Of a stretch of DNA of 48,710 bases, positions 15,673-23,360 are shown one piece after another. A program made the position numbers and the translations under genes. How positions within the stretch are numbered: position 1 is the first letter of the stretch; every line of letters starts with the position of its first letter. The stretch is from positions 1 to 48,710 of the forward strand of contig SUWV01000020.1 in NCBI GenBank assembly GCA_015061315.1, given 5' to 3'. The notes under the pieces are model-generated. The model searched no databases, was not told the DNA's origin, and saw nothing but the letters and a program-made list of their open reading frames with translations. This stretch comes from Lentimicrobiaceae bacterium. Lineage in GTDB: Bacteria > Bacteroidota > Bacteroidia > Bacteroidales > F082.

Positions 15673-15820
15673 GGAAAATACGACTAAGAACTTTGCTTTG
15701 CGTCTCGATGCTAAGACGATGGAAGCTGTCGAGAAATGGGCTGCCGATGAGTTCCGTTCCGTCAACGGACAGATACAATGGATTATCAATGAGGCTTTGA
15801 AAAAGAATAAAAGAATTTGA
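15659..15820 (+). CDS. Small Arc-like ribbon-helix-helix DNA-binding protein
   Basis: A 53-residue protein that begins MAKDKENTTKNFALRLD and contains EAVEKWAADEF and GQIQWIINEAL. This is the strand followed by two helices of Arc/MetJ-type ribbon-helix-helix proteins, where the FALRLD strand enters the DNA major groove. It starts inside the last codons of the CPBP gene (14-base overlap). Bacteroidota genomes often pair such Arc-like genes with SPFH proteins (from memory). It may regulate this cluster, or act with the membrane proteins. No toxin gene is next to it, and a toxin-antitoxin label would be unsupported. Confidence 0.8.
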   Translation: MAKDKENTTKNFALRLDAKTMEAVEKWAADEFRSVNGQIQWIINEALKKNKRI

Positions 15821-15855
15821 GAATTTGAGTTTTTTTCCGATTCTCAGATTCTCAA
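15817..15855. terminator. Bidirectional hairpin from CTGAGAAT-type words
   Basis: TTGAGAATTTGAG (15817-15829) pairs with CTCAGATTCTCAA (15843-15855) with one G-U pair, and seven T follow the first arm. It overlaps the stop of the RHH gene and separates it from a convergent gene. Confidence 0.65.
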
Positions 15856-15872
15856 GTTCTCAGATTTTAAAA

Positions 15873-16544
15873 TCAAATATCCATCCATTCCCAGTCGGCT
15901 TCTAAGATGTTTTTACGACTTGAACAATCGTCGTTTTTGCATATCAGACTGAAGTTGTTCTTGTAGAATGTGATTCTGTAAGAGCCTTCTGCCTTGCCGC
16001 ATATATTGTCGTCGCTTGTGAATATTATCAGATTGTTTTTGAAATGATAGTCGCCAGTTATTGGTTTAGAAGCGTCTACGCCGAAGAAGTCGATACGGTA
16101 TCCGTATTCGTCTATTGTTAATGAGGCTCCTTGTTCAGAACTGAGCCAGCAGCCATTTAAGATTTTAGTCTCCTTGACATCTTTTTTTAAGTCGGTCGTG
16201 ACTTTCTCCTGATGCTTCTTTTCTTCTTTGACATCAGTCGCGGGAGTCTGTTGTTTCTCTTCTTTAGGTTTTGGTTTAACGTCCTCTTTATTCTGTCGTG
16301 TTGTTTCCTTTTTAGTATCTTTAGTTTCTTTTTTATTGTCTTTAACAGAGACCTCGGTCATAGGAGTCTTGTCTTTGTTGATATTGAAGTTGCTTAGTGT
16401 CAAAAAAACAGCAGTGATTATAACGGCGGCAGTCAATAATATCAACATTAATTTCGAGAAGAAATTAAGTTTGTTACCTTTCTTTTTGCTTGTAGAGCTC
16501 TTTTTGCTTTTACTTGTTTTTTTACCTTTTTTTGCTGCTGCCAT
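15873..16544 (-). CDS. Single-pass membrane protein with Lys/Glu-rich linker and C-terminal lipocalin-like domain
   Basis: I do not recognise a named family for this 223-residue protein. The first 28 residues are very Lys/Ser-rich. A membrane helix follows at ~30-52 (LMLILLTAAVIITAVFL). Residues ~55-128 form a highly charged KKE/KET-rich linker that is probably extended. The last ~95 residues (NGCWLSSEQGASLTIDEYG onward) form a compact beta-rich domain with Trp and Cys, like the lipocalin-like domains common in Bacteroidota. The positive N-terminus and single helix suggest N-in topology, with the beta domain in the periplasm on a long tether. It is divergent from guaA and shares an ~85-bp promoter region with it. 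Confidence 0.6.
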   Translation of the reverse strand: MAAAKKGKKTSKSKKSSTSKKKGNKLNFFSKLMLILLTAAVIITAVFLTLSNFNINKDKTPMTEVSVKDNKKETKDTKKETTRQNKEDVKPKPKEEKQQTPATDVKEEKKHQEKVTTDLKKDVKETKILNGCWLSSEQGASLTIDEYGYRIDFFGVDASKPITGDYHFKNNLIIFTSDDNICGKAEGSYRITFYKNNFSLICKNDDCSSRKNILEADWEWMDI

Positions 16545-16603
16545 AATAAATTTATTTTGTCTGCAAGTTTAAGAAAAAAAATAAAATGAATGGATAATTT
16601 TAT

Positions 16604-16611
16604 TACATTTG
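16604..16611 (+). promoter_or_regulatory. Promoter -7 box (TACATTTG) for guaA
   Basis: TACATTTG is an exact TAnnTTTG box, only 17 bases before the guaA ATG. The leader would be about 12 nt, with no room for a riboswitch or ribosome-binding sequence. Confidence 0.65.
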
Positions 16612-16628
16612 CACCAAAATAATCAAGC

Positions 16629-18203
16629 ATGCAAGAATCAATATTAATTTTAGATTTTGGCTCACAAGTAACACAACTTATTGGACGTCGTCTACGTGAG
16701 ATGAATGTCTATTGTGAGATCCATCCTTATAATAAAATTCCGGAGATAACGCCTAATGTTAAGGGTGTTATTTTAAGCGGAAGTCCTTTCTCTGTCAGAG
16801 ATGAGAAGGCACCGTTTGTGGATTTGTCAAACATAAAAGGCAAGTTGCCTCTTTTGGGTATTTGTTATGGTTCGCAGTTTATGGCATATCATTACGGTGG
16901 TGATGTCAATGGCTCGATAGCAAGAGAATATGGCCGTGCTTCACTTACCATTGTTGATGAAAACTGTCCATTGTTCAAAGGTGTAAGCAAGGTAAATCAG
17001 GTTTGGATGTCGCATGGTGACACTATCGCTCATTTGCCAGAGAACGCCCGTGTGATAGCAAGTACCGAAGATGTAGTCAATGCTGCATATAGAATAGATG
17101 GCGAGGAGACATACGCAGTGCAGTTCCACCCAGAGGTGGCTCATTCTTTGGAGGGTTCAAAAATGATAGAGAACTTCGCTAAGAATGTATGTGGATGTAA
17201 AGGCGACTGGACTCCAGCTTCTTTCGTTGACAATATCGTTGAAGAACTTAAAGAGAAACTCGGTGATGATAAAGTTATCTTGGGACTCTCAGGCGGCGTT
17301 GATAGCACAGTGGCTGCTGTCTTGTTGAACAAGGCTATAGGCTCTAACTTACATTGTATCTTTGTCGATAACGGTCTTCTCAGAAAGAATGAATTTGAAG
17401 ATGTCCTCGAATCATATAAGGATTTAGGTCTTAACGTAACAGGCGTCAACGCAGGAGAGCTCTTCTTGAGCAAACTCGCTGGCGTGACAGACCCAGAAGA
17501 GAAACGTAAGGCTATCGGTGTTACTTTCATCGAGGTGTTCGAGGCTGAGGCTAAGAAGATAAAAGGCGCAGAATGGCTCGCACAAGGTACTATCTATCCT
17601 GATGTCATCGAGAGTGCAGGCATCGAAGGCGCTACATCAAAAATCAAATCTCACCATAACGTAGGTGGTCTCCCAGAAAAAATGAACCTTAAAATCGTTG
17701 AGCCATTACGCACATTATTTAAAGACGAAGTACGTCGCGTAGGTCGCGCTCTCGGTATCAAGAAAGAACTCATCGGACGCCATCCTTTCCCAGGACCAAG
17801 TCTCGCTATACGTCTGCTCGGCGCTGTCACAGAAGATAAATTACGTATCCTCCGCGATGCTGACGAGGTTTATATCTCGGCTTTGAGAAACTGGAAATGT
17901 GAGCTTCCTCACGCTTCTTATCCTAACGAAATGGCTGATAACCTTTATGACAGCATCTGGCAAGCTGGAGCAATATTGCTTCCTTGTAAGAGCGTCGGCG
18001 TGATGGGCGACGAACGTAGCTACGAATATACCATAGCACTCCGTGCTGTGATTTCTACAGACGGCATGTCAGCCGACTGGGTACACCTCCCATACGAATT
18101 TTTAGCAAAGGTATCTAACGACATTATCAATAAGGTCAGAGGTGTCAACAGAGTATGCTATGACATCAGCTCTAAACCACCAGCGACAATAGAATGGGAA
18201 TGA
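16629..18203 (+). CDS. guaA: GMP synthase (glutamine-hydrolysing)
   Basis: A 524-residue enzyme converting XMP to GMP with ATP and glutamine. The N-terminal class I amidotransferase has the nucleophile Cys79 in GICYGSQ and the His167/Glu169 pair in VQFHPEV. The ATP-pyrophosphatase domain has the P-loop SGGVDST from 221. The C-terminal dimerisation domain has [10 protein letters not shown] and ends [15 protein letters not shown], the canonical GuaA ending, so the gene is full length. It is transcribed alone from a promoter with a very short leader. A spacer with repeats and a GTAGAGACG palindrome follows. Confidence 0.96.
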   Translation: MQESILILDFGSQVTQLIGRRLREMNVYCEIHPYNKIPEITPNVKGVILSGSPFSVRDEKAPFVDLSNIKGKLPLLGICYGSQFMAYHYGGDVNGSIAREYGRASLTIVDENCPLFKGVSKVNQVWMSHGDTIAHLPENARVIASTEDVVNAAYRIDGEETYAVQFHPEVAHSLEGSKMIENFAKNVCGCKGDWTPASFVDNIVEELKEKLGDDKVILGLSGGVDSTVAAVLLNKAIGSNLHCIFVDNGLLRKNEFEDVLESYKDLGLNVTGVNAGELFLSKLAGVTDPEEKRKAIGVTFIEVFEAEAKKIKGAEWLAQGTIYPDVIESAGIEGATSKIKSHHNVGGLPEKMNLKIVEPLRTLFKDEVRRVGRALGIKKELIGRHPFPGPSLAIRLLGAVTEDKLRILRDADEVYISALRNWKCELPHASYPNEMADNLYDSIWQAGAILLPCKSVGVMGDERSYEYTIALRAVISTDGMSADWVHLPYEFLAKVSNDIINKVRGVNRVCYDISSKPPATIEWE

Positions 18204-18250
18204 TTCAATTGACAATTAAGAATTAACAATTAAGAATTAAGAATTGACAA
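18204..18250. repeat. CAATTGACAATTAAGAATTAAC word repeat
   Basis: The spacer after the guaA stop is a run of AATTGACAATTAAGAATTAAC words. It leads directly into the palindrome at 18252. Confidence 0.5.
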
Positions 18251-18251
18251 T

Positions 18252-18305
18252 GTAGAGACGCGTCAATTACACTAAACATAAACAATATGTAATTGACACG
18301 TCTTA
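18252..18305 (+). repeat. GTAGAGACG palindrome repeat
   Basis: AGACGCGTCAATTAC (18256-18270) pairs with GTAATTGACACGTCT (18289-18303) with one wobble pair. The loop is 18 bases and the right side ends CTTATAATTT. It may serve as a terminator or 3'-end stabiliser for guaA. Confidence 0.7.
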
Positions 18306-18336
18306 TAATTTAGAGATAATTCAAATAATAAAAATC

Positions 18337-18375
18337 TGTTGACTTGTAGACTTGTGGTCTCGTTGACTTGTAGAC
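18337..18375. repeat. GTTGACTTGTAGACTTGTGGTCTCG word repeat
   Basis: Repeated GTTGACTTGTAGACTT words lie about 20 bases before the yitT-like gene. No TAnnTTTG promoter box is visible in this spacer. Confidence 0.5.
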
Positions 18376-18395
18376 TTTAAAAATAGATATAAATT

Positions 18396-19343
18396 ATGAA
18401 AACAATTAATTGGAAGAAAGAGGCTTTAGCTTATTTTTATCTCATTTTTGGTAGCTTGTTGTTCGCTGTTGGCGACATCTTATTTGTAAATCCTTACATC
18501 TTGGCTCCTGGCGGAACATACGGTTTGTCGAACGTCTTGAACACCGTATGGCCATGGAAAGTCAGTCTCTATGCCATCTGTATGGATATTCCATTGTTGA
18601 TAATTGGTACTTTGATTCTCGGACCTAAATTCGGTGTCAAGACTATTATCTCAACTGTTTTGATATTCGGTTTCACCTACCTTATCGAAACGATCATAGG
18701 TTATAACCCAATCATACATAACGGTTTGTTTGAAAACGTAACTAATCCAAATCCAGAATGGTTGCAAGTGCCTCATAGCGAAAGCGTATACTTCATCCCT
18801 GACTACTTCCTTAACACTTTGGTGTCGGGAGGTATCTACGGTTTGGCTATCGGTCTTATCTTTAAATCTGGTGCAACATCAGGTGGTAGCGACATCATCT
18901 CTATGATCTTACATAAATATACTAAGATCTCTCTCGGTACATTGGTCATGATAGTCGACTCTATCATCACTCTCACAACATTAATCGCTGAACCTCAATT
19001 ACGTCTCCCTGTATATTCAATCCTCGTTATCTTCATCGAAGGTAAAATTATCGACCTCGTCGTTGATGGATTCAATTCATACAAGACAGCATTTATCGTC
19101 ACTGACAAGGCTGAAGAAGTACGTGACCTCATCGTAAAAGACATCAACCGTGGCGGAACATGTTTCTTCGGTAAAGGTTTATATAAAGGTGTAGATCGTA
19201 AGATGATTTATGTGACATTGACACGTCCAGAACTCGTGAAGCTTCAATCGGCACTCAGTGAAATAGATCCTGATGCATTCTTGAATGTTGTATCAAGTAC
19301 AGAAATCATGGGTAAAGGTTTCAAACCATTGCCGGAAAATTGA
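18396..19343 (+). CDS. YitT family membrane protein (DUF161 + DUF2179)
   Basis: A 315-residue protein with about five hydrophobic segments in the first ~220 residues, a DUF161-type membrane region with GATSGGSDIISM and NPYILAPGGTYGLSNVL. The cytoplasmic C-terminal DUF2179 domain (~225-310) contains TAFIVTDKAEEV and GGTCFFGKGLYKG. Both parts are typical of the YitT family, which is widespread and poorly understood; transport is often suggested but not shown. The C-terminal fold resembles small ligand-binding regulatory domains. No convincing promoter is visible directly upstream. A strong hairpin follows 16 bases after the stop. Confidence 0.9.
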   Translation: MKTINWKKEALAYFYLIFGSLLFAVGDILFVNPYILAPGGTYGLSNVLNTVWPWKVSLYAICMDIPLLIIGTLILGPKFGVKTIISTVLIFGFTYLIETIIGYNPIIHNGLFENVTNPNPEWLQVPHSESVYFIPDYFLNTLVSGGIYGLAIGLIFKSGATSGGSDIISMILHKYTKISLGTLVMIVDSIITLTTLIAEPQLRLPVYSILVIFIEGKIIDLVVDGFNSYKTAFIVTDKAEEVRDLIVKDINRGGTCFFGKGLYKGVDRKMIYVTLTRPELVKLQSALSEIDPDAFLNVVSSTEIMGKGFKPLPEN

Positions 19344-19356
19344 TAAGCAATAATAT

Positions 19357-19395
19357 GTAGAGACGTCATGATTATGGCGTCTCTCGTATTTTTTA
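19357..19395 (+). terminator. Terminator from a short GTAGAGACG palindrome
   Basis: AGAGACGTCAT (19359-19369) pairs with ATGGCGTCTCT (19374-19384) around a GATT loop, followed by CGTATTTTTT. This is the most compact member of the repeat family and the one most like a true intrinsic terminator. Confidence 0.75.
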
Positions 19396-19448
19396 AAATA
19401 ATGACCTTAAACCATAATCATAAGCCTTTAACTTTAAATAATGATGAA

Positions 19449-21080
19449 ATGATTAAATCTAAAACGTTTTTATTTTTCTTTTTAGCATGTCTGTTTACTT
19501 TGACATCTAAAGCCGATCTTATTGCTCAAGAATCAACTCGCTCGCATGTCGTTACAGAATATGATGGAAAACAATATTATATTCATGCCGTCACGAAGAA
19601 GCAATCGTTGAAAGATATTGCAGATATATACGGTGTGTCGGTGTATGAAATTATGAAGGAAAATAAAGACGTCAAGAAGAACCCGAAAGCCGGAACTTAT
19701 TTGAGGATTCCTTATAAAGCTGTAGAAGAGGAGCTTGTTTTAGAAGATACAATTGCTAATGATAGCATCGTAGAGGATACGATGTCGTATGTGCATGAAT
19801 ATGTCAGCTCTACATGCGATGCGGAGCGTCTGTACAAGGTGGCGCTGATGATGCCTCTTTATTTGGAACAAGTTGATGATGAATTTATGGAAACCGAGGT
19901 CTCAAGCAAACAGCTGCTGTCAAAGCCATTTTCATATCTTCATTTTTATGAAGGATTTATGGTTGCCGTAGATTCTATGGTGAATAGCTTAGATATGAAA
20001 TTGGATCTTAAAGTTTATGACGTGGATCAGGATACTAATAAAGTAAAAACAGCACTCAATGACGCGTGGCTTGTTGATGCTGACATTATTATCGGACCAT
20101 TTCATGTGAAGACTTTTGAAAGAGTTTTGAACTTCGCAAAAGAAAATGATATATTGATTGTAAATCCAATGACTAACAGAGATGATATGGTCGTTGGTAA
20201 TAGAAATTTAGTGAAAGTGAAACCGTCGTATCGCTATCAGATGCATTGGCTCGATTCTTTAATCAAAGATAAATATGTCGATAATAACATATTCATCATC
20301 GCTGAAGATACAAGTAAGATGGATTATGCCTTTATGATTGAAGAGATAGCGAATAAAAATATAAATCAATATTCTTTGGTGCCTAATCAGCATATCAAGA
20401 AAGTCATTAAAAAACATCATGATGCATGGATGATAGAAGAGATAGAATTTGACGAGAATACTTATCAGTCGGATAACATAACTCTTGATGTTTCGGTAAT
20501 AAACCGAAATCCAGATGACAGCACCATGTTGAAAAACCAAGTGATGATTTTTGATTATTCAATAGATAGTTTGAATAAAGTCAAGAAGATAGCCTCATCG
20601 ATACGTAATAATGTTTTCATCGTTTATGGTGATAATAGGGTGTTTGCGACTGACATCTTAAATCAAATTAACATTATCAGTAATGAATTTCCGTCGGAAT
20701 TAGTCGCGCTTCCTGATTGGTCTAAATTTGATAGACTCTTTAACGAGAATTTGATGAAATTGAATACGATATATTTCGACGATGATTATACCGACTATAA
20801 TACATACAGCGTCGGTAAGTTTATATGTAAGTTTAGAGACACTTATGCCACAGAGCCTAAAGATATTGCGTATCATGGATTTAATATTGCATGGTATTTC
20901 TTGAATGCTTTGATGAATTATGGCGATGACATTAATATAGGTGTGACATTATATGACATTCCTTTGCTTAATACACGCTATCGTTTTGAGCGACAAAATG
21001 CAGAAGATGGAGTAGAGAATACCTATTGGAACTTATATCAATATCAGGATTACGAGAAAAAATTGTTACGTTATGAATAA
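19449..21080 (+). CDS. LysM protein with type 1 periplasmic-binding-like domain
   Basis: A 543-residue exported protein. The signal peptide covers ~1-26. A LysM peptidoglycan-binding domain spans ~43-88 (YIHAVTKKQSLKDIADIYGV). From ~125 a long alpha/beta region contains VALMMPLYLEQ, HFYEGFMVAVDSM, DADIIIGPFH and ILIVNPMTNRDD, which fit the type 1 periplasmic-binding fold used for amino-acid and ligand sensing. The combination suggests a wall-associated binding protein or envelope sensor, not a transporter component, since no permease is near. The ATG at 19449 is preferred because earlier in-frame ATGs lie in the terminator hairpin. It overlaps the next gene by 8 bases. Confidence 0.8.
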   Translation: MIKSKTFLFFFLACLFTLTSKADLIAQESTRSHVVTEYDGKQYYIHAVTKKQSLKDIADIYGVSVYEIMKENKDVKKNPKAGTYLRIPYKAVEEELVLEDTIANDSIVEDTMSYVHEYVSSTCDAERLYKVALMMPLYLEQVDDEFMETEVSSKQLLSKPFSYLHFYEGFMVAVDSMVNSLDMKLDLKVYDVDQDTNKVKTALNDAWLVDADIIIGPFHVKTFERVLNFAKENDILIVNPMTNRDDMVVGNRNLVKVKPSYRYQMHWLDSLIKDKYVDNNIFIIAEDTSKMDYAFMIEEIANKNINQYSLVPNQHIKKVIKKHHDAWMIEEIEFDENTYQSDNITLDVSVINRNPDDSTMLKNQVMIFDYSIDSLNKVKKIASSIRNNVFIVYGDNRVFATDILNQINIISNEFPSELVALPDWSKFDRLFNENLMKLNTIYFDDDYTDYNTYSVGKFICKFRDTYATEPKDIAYHGFNIAWYFLNALMNYGDDINIGVTLYDIPLLNTRYRFERQNAEDGVENTYWNLYQYQDYEKKLLRYE

Positions 21081-21720
21081 GACACTCTCTTTGATATTAA
21101 TATGTCTTTTTCTTATATCATGTTCCGATGGTGATGTTGTACGTTCATATTGGGATAATGGTAATTTGAAGTCAGAGTTGAGATATAATGAAGGACTTCT
21201 TGATGGTGATTGTTGCTGGTATTATCAGAACGGCAAGCCAGAAATGAAGGCGTATTATAATGACAATGTCATGGAGGGAGAGGTTTTGAGATGGTATGAA
21301 AACGGTAATATTCAGTCGAGATATTATATCAAGAATGACCAATATGATAGCATCTTTGAATCGTATAATGTCTTTGGTAATTTAATCAAGGTGGAGTATT
21401 ATAAAGAAGGTGTTCTGGATGGAGAGTATAAGCAATGGTATGATAGCGGAAAACTTTTTATGGAAGGAGAATATAAAGACGGCATGCTTCATGGAAAATG
21501 GATAGTTTATTATGAAGGAGGCGCTGTCGGTTCTGTTGCTACGTATCAAGATGGGGTAGGAGTTCAGAAAGGATATTCTCCCGATGGACGTTTGATAACA
21601 GAGATAAATTATAAAGATAACGTCAAGGACGGAGAAGAGTTTCAATATGATAGAGACGGTTCTGTGAAGAAAATACTATTGTGGGAGTCGGGAGAATTCG
21701 TCAAAATAATTAACAAATGA
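21073..21720 (+). CDS. MORN-repeat lipoprotein (YwqK-like)
   Basis: A 215-residue lipoprotein with signal LILICLFLISC (Cys17). Most of the mature part is a run of MORN_2-type repeats of about 22-24 residues, seen in SYWDNGNLKSELRYNEGLLDG, WYYQNGKPEMKAYYNDNVMEG, WYENGNIQSRYY and WYDSGKLFMEGEYKDGMLHG. Such repeats form a beta-hairpin array on the cell surface or periplasmic face. Some databases label this family as toxin-antitoxin linked, but nothing here supports that. Its ATG lies in the last codons of the LysM gene (ATGAATAA overlap), so the two are likely made together. No T-rich hairpin is seen after it. Confidence 0.85.
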   Translation: MNKTLSLILICLFLISCSDGDVVRSYWDNGNLKSELRYNEGLLDGDCCWYYQNGKPEMKAYYNDNVMEGEVLRWYENGNIQSRYYIKNDQYDSIFESYNVFGNLIKVEYYKEGVLDGEYKQWYDSGKLFMEGEYKDGMLHGKWIVYYEGGAVGSVATYQDGVGVQKGYSPDGRLITEINYKDNVKDGEEFQYDRDGSVKKILLWESGEFVKIINK

Positions 21721-21758
21721 CGTTAATTATTTTTAAGGAAAAAATATTTGCCTAAATA

Positions 21759-21789
21759 TTTGGAATAATAATTAAAAGCATTACCTTTG
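21759..21789 (+). promoter_or_regulatory. Promoter for gdhA
   Basis: TTTG (21759-21762) is followed after exactly 19 bases by TACCTTTG (21782-21789). Both boxes match the Bacteroidota consensus, and the leader is about 55 nt. Confidence 0.8.
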
Positions 21790-21849
21790 CGGTATGAATA
21801 AATAACAATTAAACTTAATTATTAAACCCAATAAAAAATAAAAAAAGTA

Positions 21850-23193
21850 ATGAACGTACAAACCATTATGACAAACTTGGAAGCAAAGCATCCAGGTGAA
21901 AAAGAGTATTTACAAGCAGTTCGCGAAGTTTTGGAATCAGTTGAAGCAGTTTATAATCAACATCCAGAATTTGAAAAAGCAAGAATCGTTGAACGTTTGG
22001 TAGAACCAGATCGTATCTTCACATTCAGAGTTGTTTGGGTTGACGATCAAGGTGAAGTTCAAACAAACCTCGGTTACCGTGTACAATACAATGCAGCTCT
22101 TGGTGCATACAAAGGCGGTCTCCGTTTCCACCCAGCAGTAAACGTTTCAATGTTGAAATTCTTAGGTTTCGAACAAATCTTCAAGAATGCTTTAACTAAC
22201 CTTCCACTCGGTGGCGGTAAAGGTGGTGCTGACTTCGATCCAACAGGAAAATCAGACGCTGAAATCATGCGCTTCTGCCACGCTTTCATGTATGAATTAT
22301 GGAGAAACATCGGTGCTGACCAAGATTCACCAGCTGGTGACGTCGGCGTTGGCGGCCGTGAAATCGGTTACTTGTACGGTATGTACAAAAAATTGGCACG
22401 CGAACACAGCACAGGCGCATTGACAGGTAAATCATACGGCTGGGGTGGTTCTTTGATCCGTCCAGAAGCTACAGGTTTCGGCGCTATGTACTATGTAAAT
22501 CGCATGGTAAAACAAGTCAACGACACAATGGAAGGCAAGAAGATCGCTTTGTCAGGCTTCGGTAACGTAGCATGGGGCGCTGCAACAAAAGCTATCGAAC
22601 TCGGCGCTAAAGTCGTAGCTATCTCTGGTCCTGACGGTGTCTGTGAAATCCCAGAAGGTATCACAATGGAAATGGTCAACTATATGCTCGAAATGCGCGC
22701 TTCAAACCGCAACAAAGTTCAAGATATGGCCGACAAATTCCCAGGTAAAGCTATCTTCACTCCTGGTAAAAAAGCTTGGAGCGTGAAATGTGACATCGCA
22801 TGTCCTTGCGCATTCCAAAATGAAATGAACGAAGACGACGCTAAAGAATTACTCGCTAACGGCGTGAAATATGTAGCTGAAGTCTCTAACATGGGTTGCC
22901 AACCAGGCGCTATCGCAGCTATCCAAAACGCTGGTATCCCATTCGGTCCTGGTAAAGCTGTCAACGCTGGTGGTGTTGCTACTTCAGGTCTCGAAATCTG
23001 CCAAAACGCTGGTCATATCAACTGGACAGCAGAAGAAGTAGATGCTAAATTACAAAAGATCATGAACGACATCTATGACCTCTGCGTTGAGTATGGTAAA
23101 GAAGCTGATGGTACAATCAACTACGTTAAAGGTGCTAACGTCGCTGGCTTCATGAGAGTAGCTAAAGCTATGTTGGCTCAAGGTATCGTTTGA
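21850..23193 (+). CDS. gdhA: Glutamate dehydrogenase (NADP-type, hexameric)
   Basis: A 447-residue enzyme that interconverts glutamate and 2-oxoglutarate plus ammonia. It contains the glutamate-binding KGGLRFHP block (~88-95) and catalytic Lys124 in PLGGGKGGAD. The PAGDVGVGGREIGYL and GFGNVAWG segments belong to the dinucleotide-binding part. The length of ~447 is that of the small hexameric GDH used mainly for ammonium assimilation, usually with NADPH; the cofactor is inferred from family resemblance. Codon use is strongly biased and the promoter is near-consensus, both fitting high expression. It is a single-gene unit with a good terminator. Confidence 0.95.
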   Translation: MNVQTIMTNLEAKHPGEKEYLQAVREVLESVEAVYNQHPEFEKARIVERLVEPDRIFTFRVVWVDDQGEVQTNLGYRVQYNAALGAYKGGLRFHPAVNVSMLKFLGFEQIFKNALTNLPLGGGKGGADFDPTGKSDAEIMRFCHAFMYELWRNIGADQDSPAGDVGVGGREIGYLYGMYKKLAREHSTGALTGKSYGWGGSLIRPEATGFGAMYYVNRMVKQVNDTMEGKKIALSGFGNVAWGAATKAIELGAKVVAISGPDGVCEIPEGITMEMVNYMLEMRASNRNKVQDMADKFPGKAIFTPGKKAWSVKCDIACPCAFQNEMNEDDAKELLANGVKYVAEVSNMGCQPGAIAAIQNAGIPFGPGKAVNAGGVATSGLEICQNAGHINWTAEEVDAKLQKIMNDIYDLCVEYGKEADGTINYVKGANVAGFMRVAKAMLAQGIV

Positions 23194-23218
23194 TAAAATT
23201 TTAAAATCTTAAAACTTG

Positions 23219-23258
23219 AAAACCTGAGAACATTGAAGTTCTCGGGTTTTCTTTTTTT
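23219..23258 (+). terminator. Intrinsic terminator after gdhA
   Basis: AAAACCTGAGAAC (23219-23231) pairs with GTTCTCGGGTTTT (23238-23250) with one wobble pair. CTTTTTTT follows. Confidence 0.85.
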
Positions 23259-23295
23259 GTAGTATACCTTCAATTACGAATTATGAATTGAAAAA

Positions 23296-23330
23296 CTTGT
23301 TGACATGAGGTCTCGTAGTCTCGCTGACTT
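23296..23330. repeat. CTTGTTGAC...GTCTCGTAGTCTCG word repeat
   Basis: CTTGTTGACATGAGGTCTCGTAGTCTCGCTGACTT closely repeats words at 9489-9531. It stops just before the next promoter. Confidence 0.5.
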
Positions 23331-23334
23331 TCAT

Positions 23335-23342
23335 TATCTTTG
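23335..23342 (+). promoter_or_regulatory. Promoter -7 box (TATCTTTG) for the BatA-domain gene
   Basis: An exact TAnnTTTG box, 18 bases before the ATG at 23361. The implied leader is very short. Confidence 0.6.
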
Positions 23343-23360
23343 CACATAAATATTTAAACT

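Noticed and set aside
15659..15820. Toxin-antitoxin label for the small RHH gene
   Set aside because: No toxin-like partner is adjacent. The overlapping upstream gene is a CPBP membrane protease, so a simple TA reading is unsupported.
16545..16628. Purine riboswitch upstream of guaA
   Set aside because: The promoter leaves a leader of about 12 nt, and no purine-aptamer-like sequence is present in the spacer.
19368..19448. Earlier ATG starts for the LysM gene
   Set aside because: They fall within or just after the yitT terminator hairpin and would put ~27 non-signal residues before the signal peptide.
21073..21720. Toxin-antitoxin label for the MORN lipoprotein
   Set aside because: The label comes from database naming of YwqK-like proteins; this copy has a lipoprotein signal and no partner toxin.
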